Positions 35,141 through 44,904 of a stretch of 64,000 bases of DNA are shown here, one piece after another. Location of the stretch: NCBI RefSeq assembly GCF_040024445.1, contig NZ_CP157276.1, forward strand, positions 930,001 through 994,000, in the 5' to 3' direction. Position numbers and translations under genes: made by a program. This stretch comes from Prescottella soli. Its GTDB lineage: Bacteria; Actinomycetota; Actinomycetes; Mycobacteriales; Mycobacteriaceae. Positions within the stretch are counted from its first letter, which is position 1, and the number at the start of each line of letters is the position of its first letter. The notes under the pieces are model-generated. The model saw only the letters and a program-made list of their open reading frames with translations, was not told the origin of the DNA and ran no database searches.

Positions 35141-37599
35141 CGCACGACCTCCCCTCGGGACGCGGGTCCCACGACGCCGTTCGTGCCGGGCTCCGCGCGG
35201 CGGATCCGCACGACGTCGCCGGGTCGGCCGAGCTGCCGGTGCACCGCCGAACCGGGCGAGTTCATCGGCAGCCACACCACGCGGTAGGGCAGGTCGGTGA
35301 TCACAAGCGGCAGGGTGACCGCCCCCCGGTCGGTCTCGACGGCCACCGGGTCACCGTCGCGCGCACCGATCTCCGCGGCGCAGTCGGCGGACAGCCGGAC
35401 GACGGGCGGGCGGGCCGTCCCGGCGAGGTAGGGTTCGCCGTCCTGCATCCGGCCGGCGTCGAGGAGCATCCGCCAGGTGGCCAGGACCGCCTCACCCGGG
35501 CGCGGCTCGGGCACCGGCCGGGCCGGGATCTCCCAGGACTGCGGTCGCGCGCCGCTCCACGTGCCCAGCCGCGCGATCTCGATGCGTGCGGCGGCGACGT
35601 CGGGCAGCCCGAGTGCGACGCCCATCTCGGCGGCGAGGGCGTGCAGCACCCGCTGGTCCGGTACCGCACCGGTGTCGCGCAGCGCCGCCTCGAACGGGCG
35701 TACCCGGCCCTCCCAGTCGACGAATGCACCGGATTTCTCCGCAACCGGTGCGACCGGGAACACGACGTCGGCGCGCTCGGTGACGGCGCTGCGGCGCACC
35801 TCCAGGCTCACGACGAAACCGGTCGCGTCGAGGGCCTCCCTCGCGGCGGCGGGATCGGGGAGGTCGTCGAGTTCGACGCCGCCCACCAGCAGCGCTCCCA
35901 GCGTGCCCGTGGCGGCCGCGGAGAGCATCAGCGAGGTGTCCCGGCCCGTTCCCGCGGGCAGATTCGCGGTGTCCCAGATCGTCTCGACGTCGCGCCGGGC
36001 CGCGGGATCGGTGACCGGCCGCCCGCCCGGCAGCACGGCCGGTGACGCCCCGACCTCCAACGCGCCGCGTTCACCGGCCCGCCGCGGGATCCACGCGATC
36101 CGCGCGCCGGTCGCGTCGGCCAGGCGCCCGACGGCCGACAGCGTTCCCGGTATCGCGGCGGCCCGCTCCCCAACCAGGATCACCGAGCCGGCGCACCGCA
36201 GGAACTCCGACGCGGTCAGTTCGTCGAGGATCGCCGGTTCGTCGCCCGGGACCGCTCGCAGCAATCGGCCGGACATCTTCTCGAGCCCGAGGGTCGAGTA
36301 GGGCGCGATCGACATCACCACGGCACGCCGGGTGCGCACGGCCTTGCGCAGCCGGAGGAACACCATCGGCGACTCCTCCTCGGGTTCGAACGCGACCAGC
36401 AGGACGGAGGGCGCGTGCTCGAGGTCGTCGTACGTGACCGCCGTGGGGTCGGCGCCGAGGACGTGGCCGGCGACCCGCGCCGCGAGGAACCCGGTCTCCT
36501 CGACGGAGTGCTGCCGGGACCGGAAGTCGATGTCGTTGGTGCCGAGGACCGTCCGCGCGAACTTGGCGTAGGCGTACGCATCCTCCACGGTGGCCCGGCC
36601 GCCGACCAGGACGCCCGCGCCGCCGGGTGCCGACGCGAGCCCGCGTGCGGCGGCCGCGAGGGCCTCCGGCCACGACGCCGGCACGAGATCGCCGGCGCCG
36701 TCCCGGATCATCGGTGTCTCGAGCCGGTCCGGTTCGGTCGCATACGTGAACGCCCAGCGCCCCTTGTCGCAGTTCCATTCCTCGTTGACCTGCGGGTCGT
36801 CGCCGGCGAGTCGGCGCAACACGGTGCCACGACGGTGGTCGGTGCGCTGTGCGCAACCACTCGCGCAGTGCTCGCAGATGCTCGGACTCGACACCAGGTC
36901 GAACGGGCGGGCCCGGAACCGGTAGGCGGCGCCGGTGAGCGCTCCGACCGGGCAGATCTGCACCGTGTTGCCGGAGAAGTAGGAGTCGAACGGCTCGTCC
37001 TCCCCGGTTCCGACCTGTTGCAGCGCGCCGCGTTCGAGGAGTTCGATCATCGGGTCGCCCGCGATCTGCTGCGAGAACCGGGTGCAGCGCGCGCACAGCA
37101 CGCAGCGCTCGCGGTCCAGCAGAACCTCGCTGGACAGCGGAATCGGTTTGGGGAAGGTGCGTTTGACACCCCCGAAGCGGGATTCGGAGCGCCCGCTCGA
37201 CATCGCCTGGTTCTGCAGCGGGCACTCGCCGCCCTTGTCGCAGACGGGGCAGTCGAGCGGATGGTTGATGAGCAGCAGCTCCATCACGCCCTTCTGCGCG
37301 CGGTCCGCGACCTCCGACGTGACCTGGGTGTGCACCACCATGCCGTCCGTCGCGACGGTCGTGCACGACGCCAGCGGCTTGCGTTGTCCCTCGACCTCGA
37401 CGAGGCACTGCCGGCACGCCCCGACCGGTTCGAGGAGCGGGTGGTCGCAGAAGCGCGGAATCTGGATGCCGATGCCCTCGGCCGCGCGGATCACGAGCGT
37501 GCCCTTGGGAACGGTCACCTCGACGCCGTCGATACTGAGCGTCACCCGGTCCGACGGGACCGGCTGGCCCGACGCGTCGGCACCCACGTTGACGGTCAT
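35137..37599 (-). CDS. nuoG: NADH-quinone oxidoreductase subunit G
   Basis: An 820-residue iron-sulfur subunit. The N-terminal 2Fe-2S domain has [19 protein letters not shown] and [22 protein letters not shown] and [19 protein letters not shown] follow for [4Fe-4S] clusters, and [19 protein letters not shown] binds a further cluster at the start of the molybdopterin-oxidoreductase-like half. It carries electrons from NuoF toward NuoI. Its start overlaps the nuoF stop (ATGA). Length and order are as in mycobacteria. Confidence 0.95.
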   Translation of the reverse strand: MTVNVGADASGQPVPSDRVTLSIDGVEVTVPKGTLVIRAAEGIGIQIPRFCDHPLLEPVGACRQCLVEVEGQRKPLASCTTVATDGMVVHTQVTSEVADRAQKGVMELLLINHPLDCPVCDKGGECPLQNQAMSSGRSESRFGGVKRTFPKPIPLSSEVLLDRERCVLCARCTRFSQQIAGDPMIELLERGALQQVGTGEDEPFDSYFSGNTVQICPVGALTGAAYRFRARPFDLVSSPSICEHCASGCAQRTDHRRGTVLRRLAGDDPQVNEEWNCDKGRWAFTYATEPDRLETPMIRDGAGDLVPASWPEALAAAARGLASAPGGAGVLVGGRATVEDAYAYAKFARTVLGTNDIDFRSRQHSVEETGFLAARVAGHVLGADPTAVTYDDLEHAPSVLLVAFEPEEESPMVFLRLRKAVRTRRAVVMSIAPYSTLGLEKMSGRLLRAVPGDEPAILDELTASEFLRCAGSVILVGERAAAIPGTLSAVGRLADATGARIAWIPRRAGERGALEVGASPAVLPGGRPVTDPAARRDVETIWDTANLPAGTGRDTSLMLSAAATGTLGALLVGGVELDDLPDPAAAREALDATGFVVSLEVRRSAVTERADVVFPVAPVAEKSGAFVDWEGRVRPFEAALRDTGAVPDQRVLHALAAEMGVALGLPDVAAARIEIARLGTWSGARPQSWEIPARPVPEPRPGEAVLATWRMLLDAGRMQDGEPYLAGTARPPVVRLSADCAAEIGARDGDPVAVETDRGAVTLPLVITDLPYRVVWLPMNSPGSAVHRQLGRPGDVVRIRRAEPGTNGVVGPASRGEVVR

Positions 37600-39683
37600 G
37601 CGCTCCCCCCTTCCGGATGGGCCGCGACCCTCGCGACGAGCGCCGACTCGTCCGGGTCGAACGGGCAGCCGCCGTGCTCGAAGTGCGCGACGTACTCGTC
37701 GCGGAAGTACTTCAGCGAGGACATGATCGGGCTCGCGGCGCCGTCACCGAGAGCGCAGAACGACTTACCCAGGAGGGTGTCGGAGATGTCGAGCAGCTTG
37801 GTGAGGTCCTCCTCGGTACCCTCCCCGCGCTCGAGCTGCTGGAGGATCTGCACCAGCCAGTACGTGCCCTCCCGGCACGGGGTGCACTTGCCGCACGACT
37901 CGTGCGCGTAGAACTCCGTCCACCGCAACACCACCCGCACGACGCACGTGGTCTCGTCGAAGATCTGGAGCGCCTTGGTGCCGAGCATGGACCCGGCGCC
38001 TGCGACCGCTTCGTAGTCGAGCGGCACGTCGAGGTGCTCGTCGGTGAAGATCGGCGTCGAGGAACCGCCAGGGGTCCAGAACTTGAGCCGATGGCCCGCC
38101 CGGACACCGCCGGCGTGATCGAGCAACTGCCGCAACGTGATTCCGAGCGGTGCCTCGTACTGACCGGGGTTGGTGACGTGTCCCGAGAGCGAGTACAGGG
38201 TGAATCCGGGGGACGCCTCGCTGCCCATGCTGCGGAACCACTCCGGCCCGCGCAGGATGATCGGCGGGACACTCGCGATCGACTCGACGTTGTTGACCAC
38301 GGTGGGACACGCGTAGAGCCCGGCGACCGCGGGGAACGGCGGCCGCAGCCGGGGCTGCCCGCGTCGGCCCTCGAGTGAGTCCAGCAGCGCGGTCTCCTCA
38401 CCGCAGATGTAGGCGCCGGCCCCGGCATGGACCACGATGTCGAGGTCGAAGCCGGAGCCGAGGATGTCCCGCCCGAGATAGCCGGCGTCGTAGGCTTCGG
38501 CGACCGCGGCCTGCAGTCGGCGCAGGACCGGCACCACCTCTCCGCGCAGGTAGATGAACGCCCGCGACGCCCGGATCGCGAAGGCCGCGATGACGACGCC
38601 TTCGATCAGGGCGTGCGGGGTGGCGAGCATCAGCGGAATGTCCTTGCAGGTGCCCGGTTCCGACTCGTCGGCGTTGACGACGAGGTAGTGGGGCTTCGCG
38701 GTGCCGGTGACGGTGCTGCTGGCCGGGTCCTGCGGGATGTACGACCATTTCATGCCGGTCGGGAAGCCCGCTCCGCCGCGGCCGCGCAGCCCGGCGTCCT
38801 TGACGGTCTGGATCACCTCGTCGGGGTTCATCCGCAGCGCCTTGCGCAGCGCGGTGTAGCCGTCGTGGCGCTGGTAGGTGTCGAGGGTCCACGACCGGGC
38901 ATCGTCCCAGTGTCGGCTCAGCACCGGCGTCAACGCCGGTCCGGCGGCGGCGTCTTCCCGGGACGCGCGCAAGCCGGCGAGCGTGGGCGACCCGGCACCG
39001 CCGCCCGCTTCGGGTGCGCCAGGTCGTCGGTCCGGGAATCCGGCGAGGATGCGGGCGGTGTCGCGGAACGAGCACAGCGGTGCACCGCGCGTCGGCGTCA
39101 CAGTCTGCCCGGCCCGCAGCGCGTCGACCACCTCGGTGGCCGACGCGGGCGTCTGGTTGTCGAAGAACTCCCAGTTCACCATCATCACCGGCGCGAAGTC
39201 GCAGGCCGCGTTGCACTCGATGTGCTCGAGCGTCACCGCCCCGTCCGCGGTCGTCTCGCCGTCGCCGATGCCGAGGTGCTCGCGCAGGGCCGAGTGGATC
39301 GCGTCGCCGCCCATCACCGCGCAGAGGCTGTTGGTGCACACGCCCACGTGGTAGGTCCCGGTCGGGTCGCGGCGGTACATGGTGTAGAACGTGGCCACCG
39401 CGGTGATCTCGGCCGCGGTCAGTCCGAGTTGCCCTGCGCAGAACTCGATTCCGGCGGGCGAGACGTATCCGTCCTCGGCCTGGACCAGGTGCAGCAGCGG
39501 CAGGAGCGCCGAGCGCGCCGTACCGGGGGGCTCCGACTCGTCCCCGCGGCCGTGGTAGCGGGCGATGATCTCCTCGGCATCGGCCGCCAGCCGGTCGGCG
39601 ACGTCGGCCGGATAGGACGGCCGTTCCCGGGGCCGCGGACCGAGGTCGACGAACACCGGTCCCGTGGTTCGTGGTTCGCTCAT
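37596..39683 (-). CDS. nuoEF: NuoE-NuoF in one reading frame (24-kDa-type and NADH-binding subunits)
   Basis: A single 695-codon frame encodes NuoE (residues 1 to about 220) and then NuoF (about 251-695). The NuoE 2Fe-2S ligands are Cys116, 121, 157, 161. NuoF shows the NADH/FMN site [13 protein letters not shown] at 299-310, [22 protein letters not shown] and the N3 [4Fe-4S] ligands Cys597, 600, 603, 643. A linker of about 30 Gly/Ala/Pro-rich residues joins them with no stop. NuoF in mycobacteria starts just before LTPVISRHWDD; here the matching [11 protein letters not shown] begins with a TTG at 38933, which has no convincing ribosome site. A true fusion is therefore likely, but internal initiation cannot be excluded. 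Function: NADH oxidation and first electron transfer. Confidence 0.88.
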   Translation of the reverse strand: MSEPRTTGPVFVDLGPRPRERPSYPADVADRLAADAEEIIARYHGRGDESEPPGTARSALLPLLHLVQAEDGYVSPAGIEFCAGQLGLTAAEITAVATFYTMYRRDPTGTYHVGVCTNSLCAVMGGDAIHSALREHLGIGDGETTADGAVTLEHIECNAACDFAPVMMVNWEFFDNQTPASATEVVDALRAGQTVTPTRGAPLCSFRDTARILAGFPDRRPGAPEAGGGAGSPTLAGLRASREDAAAGPALTPVLSRHWDDARSWTLDTYQRHDGYTALRKALRMNPDEVIQTVKDAGLRGRGGAGFPTGMKWSYIPQDPASSTVTGTAKPHYLVVNADESEPGTCKDIPLMLATPHALIEGVVIAAFAIRASRAFIYLRGEVVPVLRRLQAAVAEAYDAGYLGRDILGSGFDLDIVVHAGAGAYICGEETALLDSLEGRRGQPRLRPPFPAVAGLYACPTVVNNVESIASVPPIILRGPEWFRSMGSEASPGFTLYSLSGHVTNPGQYEAPLGITLRQLLDHAGGVRAGHRLKFWTPGGSSTPIFTDEHLDVPLDYEAVAGAGSMLGTKALQIFDETTCVVRVVLRWTEFYAHESCGKCTPCREGTYWLVQILQQLERGEGTEEDLTKLLDISDTLLGKSFCALGDGAASPIMSSLKYFRDEYVAHFEHGGCPFDPDESALVARVAAHPEGGSA

Positions 39684-41014
39684 CGGTCCACTCCCCCCAT
39701 GACGGGGTCGATGCTGGCCACCGACGCGATCACGTCTGCCACCATCCCGCCCTCGCACATTGCCGACACAGCCTGGAGATTCGTGAAGGACGGATCCCGG
39801 TAGTGCACGCGGAACGGCCGGGTCCCGCCGTCGCTCACCATGTGCACGCCCAGCTCGCCGCGCGGTGACTCCACCGCCACGTACACCTGACCGGGTGGCA
39901 CGCGGAATCCTTCGGTGACGAGCTTGAAGTGGTGGATCAGCTCCTCCATGGAGGTGCCCATGATCCGGCGAATGTATTCGAGGGAGTTGCCGAGCCCGTC
40001 CGGACCGAGCGCGAGATCGGCGGGCCAGGCGATCTTCCGGTCCGCCAGCATGACCGGGCCGGGACGCAGGCGATCCAGGCACTGTTCGACGATCTTCAGC
40101 GATTCCGCCATCTCGCGAACACGCACGAGATAGCGCCCGTAGCAGTCGGATCCGGTGGCGGTGACGACGTCGAAGTCGTAGGTCTCGTAGCCGCAGTACG
40201 GGTCCGACCTGCGCACGTCCAACGGCAGTCCGGTGGCCCGGAGGATGGGGCCGGTGATGCCGAGCGCCATGCAGCCGGTGAGGTCGAGGTAGCCGATGCC
40301 CCGCGTGCGGGCCTTCCAAATAGGGTTCTCGTTGAGCAGGTTCTCGAGGTCACGCAGCCGCCGGGGCATGAGGTCGAGCAGCTCACGCACCTTCTCCGCC
40401 GCCCCGTCCGGCAGGTCCTGCGAAAGCCCTCCCGGGCGGATGTAGGCGTGGTTCATGCGCAGGCCGGTGATCATCTCGAAGATGTCGAGAACAAGTTCGC
40501 GCTCGCGGAATCCGAAGAGCATCGGCGTGATCGCGCCCAGCTCCATGCCGCCGGTCGCGAGCGCCACGAGGTGCGAGGAGATCCGGTTGAGCTCCATGAG
40601 CAACACGCGCACCACGGTGGCGCGTTCGGGGATCTCGTCGGTGACGTCGAGCAACTTCTCCACGCCCAGGCAGTACGCCACCTCGTTGAAGAACGGTGCC
40701 AGGTAGTCCATGCGGGTGACGAACGTGACGCCCTGCGTCCAGTTGCGGTACTCGAGGTTCTTCTCGATCCCGGTGTGCAGGTATCCGATTCCGCAGCGGG
40801 CCTCGGTGACCGTCTCGCCCTCGATCTCGAGGATCAGTCGCAGCACCCCGTGGGTGGACGGGTGCTGCGGCCCCATGTTGACGACGATCCGCTCGGCACC
40901 GGACTCGTGCGCCGCGGTGGCCGCGTCGACGAGTTCGTCCCAGTCCTGGCCGGAGACGGTGAACTCCGTACCGCCACCGCCGTTCCGGGTGAAGGAGTCA
41001 CGAGAGTGGTTCAC
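39680..41014 (-). CDS. nuoD: NADH-quinone oxidoreductase subunit D
   Basis: A 444-residue 49-kDa-type subunit forming the quinone pocket with NuoB. The conserved [17 protein letters not shown] with the quinone-binding His is at about residues 40-56, and [12 protein letters not shown] and the C-terminal DPVMGGVDR are standard. The GTG at 41014 overlaps the nuoC stop (GTGA) and has AGGAGG eight bases upstream; its stop overlaps the nuoE start. Confidence 0.96.
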   Translation of the reverse strand: MNHSRDSFTRNGGGGTEFTVSGQDWDELVDAATAAHESGAERIVVNMGPQHPSTHGVLRLILEIEGETVTEARCGIGYLHTGIEKNLEYRNWTQGVTFVTRMDYLAPFFNEVAYCLGVEKLLDVTDEIPERATVVRVLLMELNRISSHLVALATGGMELGAITPMLFGFRERELVLDIFEMITGLRMNHAYIRPGGLSQDLPDGAAEKVRELLDLMPRRLRDLENLLNENPIWKARTRGIGYLDLTGCMALGITGPILRATGLPLDVRRSDPYCGYETYDFDVVTATGSDCYGRYLVRVREMAESLKIVEQCLDRLRPGPVMLADRKIAWPADLALGPDGLGNSLEYIRRIMGTSMEELIHHFKLVTEGFRVPPGQVYVAVESPRGELGVHMVSDGGTRPFRVHYRDPSFTNLQAVSAMCEGGMVADVIASVASIDPVMGGVDR

Positions 41015-41769
41015 TGATACGCCCTCCTCTCGTCCGGTGGCGGGATCTTCGCCCCCTTGTAATCGACGGGGACGCCGCCGAGGGGGTAGTCCTTCCGCTG
41101 CGGATGCCCCACCCAGTCGTCGGGCATCTCGATCCGGGTGAGCGCCGGGTGACCGTCGAACACGAGCCCGAAGAAGTCGTACGCCTCGCGCTCGTGCCAG
41201 TCGGTGGTCGGATACACCAGGTACAGCGACGGGATGTGCGGATCCGCGTCGGGGACCGCCACCTCCAGCCGCAACCGACGGCCGTGGGTGATCGACATCA
41301 GCGGGTACACCGCGTGCAGCTCCCGCCCCGGGTCCTGCGGGTAGTGCACGCCGCTCACGCCGAGGCACAGTTCGAATCGCAACTCCGGGACGTCACGCAG
41401 CAGCCGGGCCAGCAGGGGCAGATACTCGCGGCGCACGTGGAGGGTGAGCTCGCCGCGGAAGACGACGACCTTCTCGACCGCGTCGTCGAACAGCACGCCC
41501 GCGTCGTCCGCGTCCAGGGCGTCGGCGAGGGTGTCGACGACCTCGTCGAACCAGCCGCCGTACGGCCGCGGTGTGCCGCCCGGCAACGTGACCGGACGCA
41601 CCAGACGCCCGTAGCCCGAGGTGTCCCCGGTGCCGCCGACCCCGAACATGCCCTGACGCAGGCCGATCATCTCGCCGCCCGCGACGCGTTCGGGCGGGAC
41701 GGTGCCCTCGGGGCCGGCCGTCGCCTCAGGATCGGTACCGCCCGGCACGTGGTCGTGGTCGTCCGTCAT
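41011..41769 (-). CDS. nuoC: NADH-quinone oxidoreductase subunit C
   Basis: A 252-residue 30-kDa-type subunit. The core [29 protein letters not shown] (in parts [14 protein letters not shown] and [10 protein letters not shown]) and [16 protein letters not shown] is the family signature. The first 75 residues are an acidic, Gly-rich extension seen in actinobacteria. The start at 41769 overlaps the nuoB stop. It is structural in the peripheral arm. Confidence 0.95.
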   Translation of the reverse strand: MTDDHDHVPGGTDPEATAGPEGTVPPERVAGGEMIGLRQGMFGVGGTGDTSGYGRLVRPVTLPGGTPRPYGGWFDEVVDTLADALDADDAGVLFDDAVEKVVVFRGELTLHVRREYLPLLARLLRDVPELRFELCLGVSGVHYPQDPGRELHAVYPLMSITHGRRLRLEVAVPDADPHIPSLYLVYPTTDWHEREAYDFFGLVFDGHPALTRIEMPDDWVGHPQRKDYPLGGVPVDYKGAKIPPPDERRAYQ

Positions 41770-42341
41770 CGCGCCACCGTCCCGGCTCCACGTCCCGGCA
41801 TCCCGAGGTCGACGGTCGGCCGTGCCGTGAGCGCCGCCGCCTCGGCCGCCCGCACCGCCTCCTCGCGGTTCACGCCGAGCGGCATCTGCTGAATCTTCGC
41901 GTGCAGCTCCAGGATTGCGTTGAGGAGCATCTCCGGCCGGGGCGGGCAGCCGGGAAGGTAGATGTCCACCGGGACGACGTGGTCGACGCCCTGCACGATG
42001 GCGTAGTTGTTGAACATCCCGCCCGACGACGCGCACACCCCCATCGCCAGTACCCACTTGGGTTCGACCATCTGGTCGTACACCTGACGCAGCACCGGTG
42101 CCATCTTCTGGCTGACCCGGCCCGCGACGATCATGAGGTCGGCCTGCCTGGGCGACGCGCGGAAGGCCTCCATGCCGAACCGGGCCAGGTCGAAGCGCCC
42201 CGACGTGGTCGCCATCATCTCGATCGCGCAGCACGCGAGGCCGAACGTGGCCGGCCACAGCGAACCCTTGCGGGCGTAGCCGGCCACGGTTTCCACGGTG
42301 CTCAGCAGGAAACCGCTCGGCACCTTCTCCTCGAGTCCCAT
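41766..42341 (-). CDS. nuoB: NADH-quinone oxidoreductase subunit B
   Basis: A 191-residue subunit carrying cluster N2, the last iron-sulfur cluster before quinone. The four ligands are Cys37 and Cys38 ([10 protein letters not shown]), Cys103 (MGVCASSGG) and Cys132 (LPGCPPRPE). It lies 31 bases downstream of nuoA and overlaps nuoC. Confidence 0.96.
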   Translation of the reverse strand: MGLEEKVPSGFLLSTVETVAGYARKGSLWPATFGLACCAIEMMATTSGRFDLARFGMEAFRASPRQADLMIVAGRVSQKMAPVLRQVYDQMVEPKWVLAMGVCASSGGMFNNYAIVQGVDHVVPVDIYLPGCPPRPEMLLNAILELHAKIQQMPLGVNREEAVRAAEAAALTARPTVDLGMPGRGAGTVAR

Positions 42342-42372
42342 GCCAGGTTCACCTCCTTCTCGCGGGTACCGC

Positions 42373-42744
42373 CTAGTCCCAGCTCAATCCCCCACGCCGC
42401 CACTCGTACACGTAGGCCACGGACACGTTGAAGACGAAGACCGCCATCGCGGCCAGACCGAACGGTCCGAGGGCGTCGAAATGCACCGCCCACGGATAGA
42501 GGAACACGATCTCGATGTCGAAGATGATGAACAGCATCGCTGTCAGGTAGTACTTCACCGGGATCCGTTGCCCACCGGCTCTGCCGGTGGCCGATTGCGG
42601 CGTGGGTTCGATGCCACACTCGTAGGCCTCGAGCTTCGCGCGGTTGCGCCGTCTGGGCCCGACGACCGAGGCGACGATGACGGAGAACACCGCGAATGCC
42701 ACGGCGATGGCCCCGAGCACGAGAATCGGCACGTACGCGTTCAT
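42373..42744 (-). CDS. nuoA: NADH-quinone oxidoreductase subunit A
   Basis: A 123-residue, three-helix subunit and first gene of the operon. The loop [12 protein letters not shown] contains the conserved cysteine, followed by [22 protein letters not shown], shown here as [20 protein letters not shown]. The ATG at 42744 is chosen because the family N-terminus begins there and GAGGAG lies upstream. The nuo promoter should lie in the 206 bases between it and the response regulator gene; no box is certain. Confidence 0.95.
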   Translation of the reverse strand: MNAYVPILVLGAIAVAFAVFSVIVASVVGPRRRNRAKLEAYECGIEPTPQSATGRAGGQRIPVKYYLTAMLFIIFDIEIVFLYPWAVHFDALGPFGLAAMAVFVFNVSVAYVYEWRRGGLSWD

Positions 42745-42950
42745 TGCGCCCCAGCTCCTCTCGTCGCGAGCCCACAAGGTGACCACGCGCGGCGGGTAGC
42801 CACGGGAGACGCACAATCACGCAATCAGGAAAACCCACCCGCCGAATGTGATCTACGACTCAGCGTACCGGGATAGTCCCCGTGCTTGGCTTCGGTTTTA
42901 CCCGCGAGTCTTTCGGGTGCCGGCCCCGCATCGGCCCGGACCCGATTCCG

Positions 42951-43364
42951 TCACGCCCGCCGCAGCAGCGGAACGACGGCCTCTGCCAGGCGGAACGGCT
43001 CGATCGGGTGCTGCACCACCGCCTCCGCCCGCGACCAGTCCGCGAGCCACCGGTCGTCGGCGCGGCCGGTCAGGACCACGATCGGCGGGGACACGTCGAG
43101 CTCGTCCTTGAGCTGCTTGGCAATTCCCATCCCGCCGGCCGGGGTCGCCTCCCCGTCCAGGATCGCCAGGTCGATACCGCCCGCATCCATCGTGCGGATC
43201 ACCACCGGCTCCGTCGCGACCTCGACGTACTCGAGCTCCGGCAGGTCGGGGTGCGGGCGTGTGCCGAGGGCGCGCATCACCTGTTCCCGCGTCGAGGCGT
43301 CGCTGCTGTAGACGAGCACACGCAGCGGACCCGGATCATCGGAGCGGACGGTCGGATTGGCCAC
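42951..43364 (-). CDS. Orphan response-regulator-like protein (Rv3143 type)
   Basis: About 137 residues consisting of a single receiver-like domain: LRVLVYSSDASTREQVMRALG, then IDLAILDGEATPAGGMGIAKQLKDE with the putative phosphoacceptor Asp, and PPIVVLTGRADD. No output domain is present. M. tuberculosis has a similar orphan receiver protein, Rv3143, next to its nuo operon, and that protein is reported to act on complex I. The GTG at 43364 gives the family length; a GTG at 43427 overlapping the preceding stop is an alternative. Placement directly upstream of nuoA, same strand, supports a complex-I-linked role. Confidence 0.75.
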   Translation of the reverse strand: MANPTVRSDDPGPLRVLVYSSDASTREQVMRALGTRPHPDLPELEYVEVATEPVVIRTMDAGGIDLAILDGEATPAGGMGIAKQLKDELDVSPPIVVLTGRADDRWLADWSRAEAVVQHPIEPFRLAEAVVPLLRRA

Positions 43365-43423
43365 GGTGCCGATGCTACGGCCGACCGGGCTCCGGCGTCG
43401 GGAGGCGAGCCCGTCCCGCGATG

Positions 43424-44041
43424 TCACCAACCCGGGACGGACACCGGCACGTAGTGGAACCGCCCGGACGCGGACTGGAAGGTCGCGAGCGCCCGATCGA
43501 TGTGCGACGCCGAGCTGACGAGGACGGCTCCGTCAGCACCCGCGCCCGAGAGGATCTGGGTCGTGTTCCGGGCGTTGTCGACCGTCGAGTACGAGTCGTT
43601 CTCGAGAATGATGCTGGCCGGATTGACACCCCGCAAGGTGAGCCCGACGAGCATCGCCTGCGCCTCGGTGTACGGCAGCGGCTGCGTCGGCCCGCCCGAC
43701 ACGATCACCTTGTTCTGGGGATGGAGCCGGGCGATCGCCGCCGCGGCGTCGAGGCGCGCGTTGAGAACTGCGGGCAGCAGACCGTCGGGATTCAGACGGG
43801 CACCGAGCACCACGATGTACCGGGAGGCCGGGTCGCCGGTGAGGTAGGCGTGCGCGGCGCCGTACTGTCCCAACGAGGCGACGGTGTCACCGATTCCGGA
43901 GGCCGCGGTGTGCTCGACGGTGTCGAGCCCCTGACCGATGATGCCCGGGATGTTCAGCGATGCGGCCTGCGCGGGAGCCGCGACGAGGGCCGGGAGGAGG
44001 GCCACGCCGGCCGCGACAAGTGTGGTTCTCAACTTCTGCAT
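43424..44041 (-). CDS. Exported YdcF/SanA-like DUF218 protein
   Basis: A 205-residue protein with a signal peptide (MQKLRTTLVAAGVALLPALVAAPAQA, cleaved after AQA; shown as MQKLRTTLVAAG then VALLPALVAAPAQA) and a DUF218 domain. The domain shows YIVVLGARLNPDGLL, VIVSGGPT and DSYSTVDNARNT, the polar residues of the family active site. DUF218 proteins such as SanA act at the cell envelope, possibly in peptidoglycan precursor handling; the reaction is unknown. The start at 44041 gives a normal signal peptide; a GTG 17 codons upstream would add an Arg-rich leader. Confidence 0.78.
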   Translation of the reverse strand: MQKLRTTLVAAGVALLPALVAAPAQAASLNIPGIIGQGLDTVEHTAASGIGDTVASLGQYGAAHAYLTGDPASRYIVVLGARLNPDGLLPAVLNARLDAAAAIARLHPQNKVIVSGGPTQPLPYTEAQAMLVGLTLRGVNPASIILENDSYSTVDNARNTTQILSGAGADGAVLVSSASHIDRALATFQSASGRFHYVPVSVPGW

Positions 44042-44208
44042 TCGCCTGTGTCTCTTCCGGGTTCGACGGTCGGTGTCCAGTACGCGCGTCACACCATACG
44101 TGGGGAACGCCCGCGCGTCATCGCAGGCGGCGACCTGGGATCAGGACCGCCCGCGGTACGGACGGCTCGCACCCTCGATCACCAGGTAGTTCGCTGCAAT
44201 ATCCGGCG

Positions 44209-44895
44209 TCAGTCGACGACCAGCGCGAAGGCGAACCCGTCCCACCCTTTGGACCCGACGGTCTGTAACGCGGTCGCATCGACGCGGGGTTCGTCGGCCA
44301 GCAGGCCCAGCACCTCGCGACTGGCCCGCACCGCCTCGTCGTCGAGATCGGGATTGGACACCCCTCCCCCACGGACGACGTTGTCCACGACGATCACGGT
44401 GCCGGGCCGCGACATTCGCAGCGCCCAGCGCACATAGTTGGAGTTGTTGACCTTGTCGGCGTCGATGAACACCAGGTCGAACGGCCCCATGCCGTCGGCC
44501 TCGACGCCCGGCAACGTGTCCAGTGCGGCACCGATCCGGATGTCGACCCGGCTCCCGACACCGGCCCGATCGAGGTTCGCCCGGGCCACCGCGGCATGTT
44601 TCGGTTCGTACTCGAGCGTCACGACGCGACCGGCCTCGCCCACCGCGCGTGCGAGCCAGATGGTGCTGTACCCGCCCAGCGTGCCGATCTCGAGCACCCG
44701 GGTCGCACCGACCATCCGCGCCAACAGGTTCAGGAACTTGCCCTGCGGCGGGGACACGTCGATCGGAGGTAGTTCGGCCGCGGCGTTCGCGCCCAGCGCC
44801 GCGGTGAGGTCGTCGTCCACGCCCACGACGGTCTCGACGAGGTAGTCGTCGACCTCGGCCCACTGTGTGCGTTCGGTGCTATCGGGATCAGCCAT
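44209..44895 (-). CDS. SAM-dependent O-methyltransferase (family 3 type)
   Basis: A 228-residue class I methyltransferase of the catechol/caffeoyl-CoA O-methyltransferase type. VLEIGTLGGYSTIWLARAV is the SAM-binding motif I, VTLEYEPKHAAVARANL motif II, and FDLVFIDADKVNNSNYV holds the metal-binding Asp. The visible product is a small-molecule O-methyltransferase with unknown acceptor. It follows the acyl-CoA dehydrogenase gene by nine bases, so the two are probably one transcript. Confidence 0.85.
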   Translation of the reverse strand: MADPDSTERTQWAEVDDYLVETVVGVDDDLTAALGANAAAELPPIDVSPPQGKFLNLLARMVGATRVLEIGTLGGYSTIWLARAVGEAGRVVTLEYEPKHAAVARANLDRAGVGSRVDIRIGAALDTLPGVEADGMGPFDLVFIDADKVNNSNYVRWALRMSRPGTVIVVDNVVRGGGVSNPDLDDEAVRASREVLGLLADEPRVDATALQTVGSKGWDGFAFALVVD

Positions 44896-44904
44896 GAACC
44901 CAGC

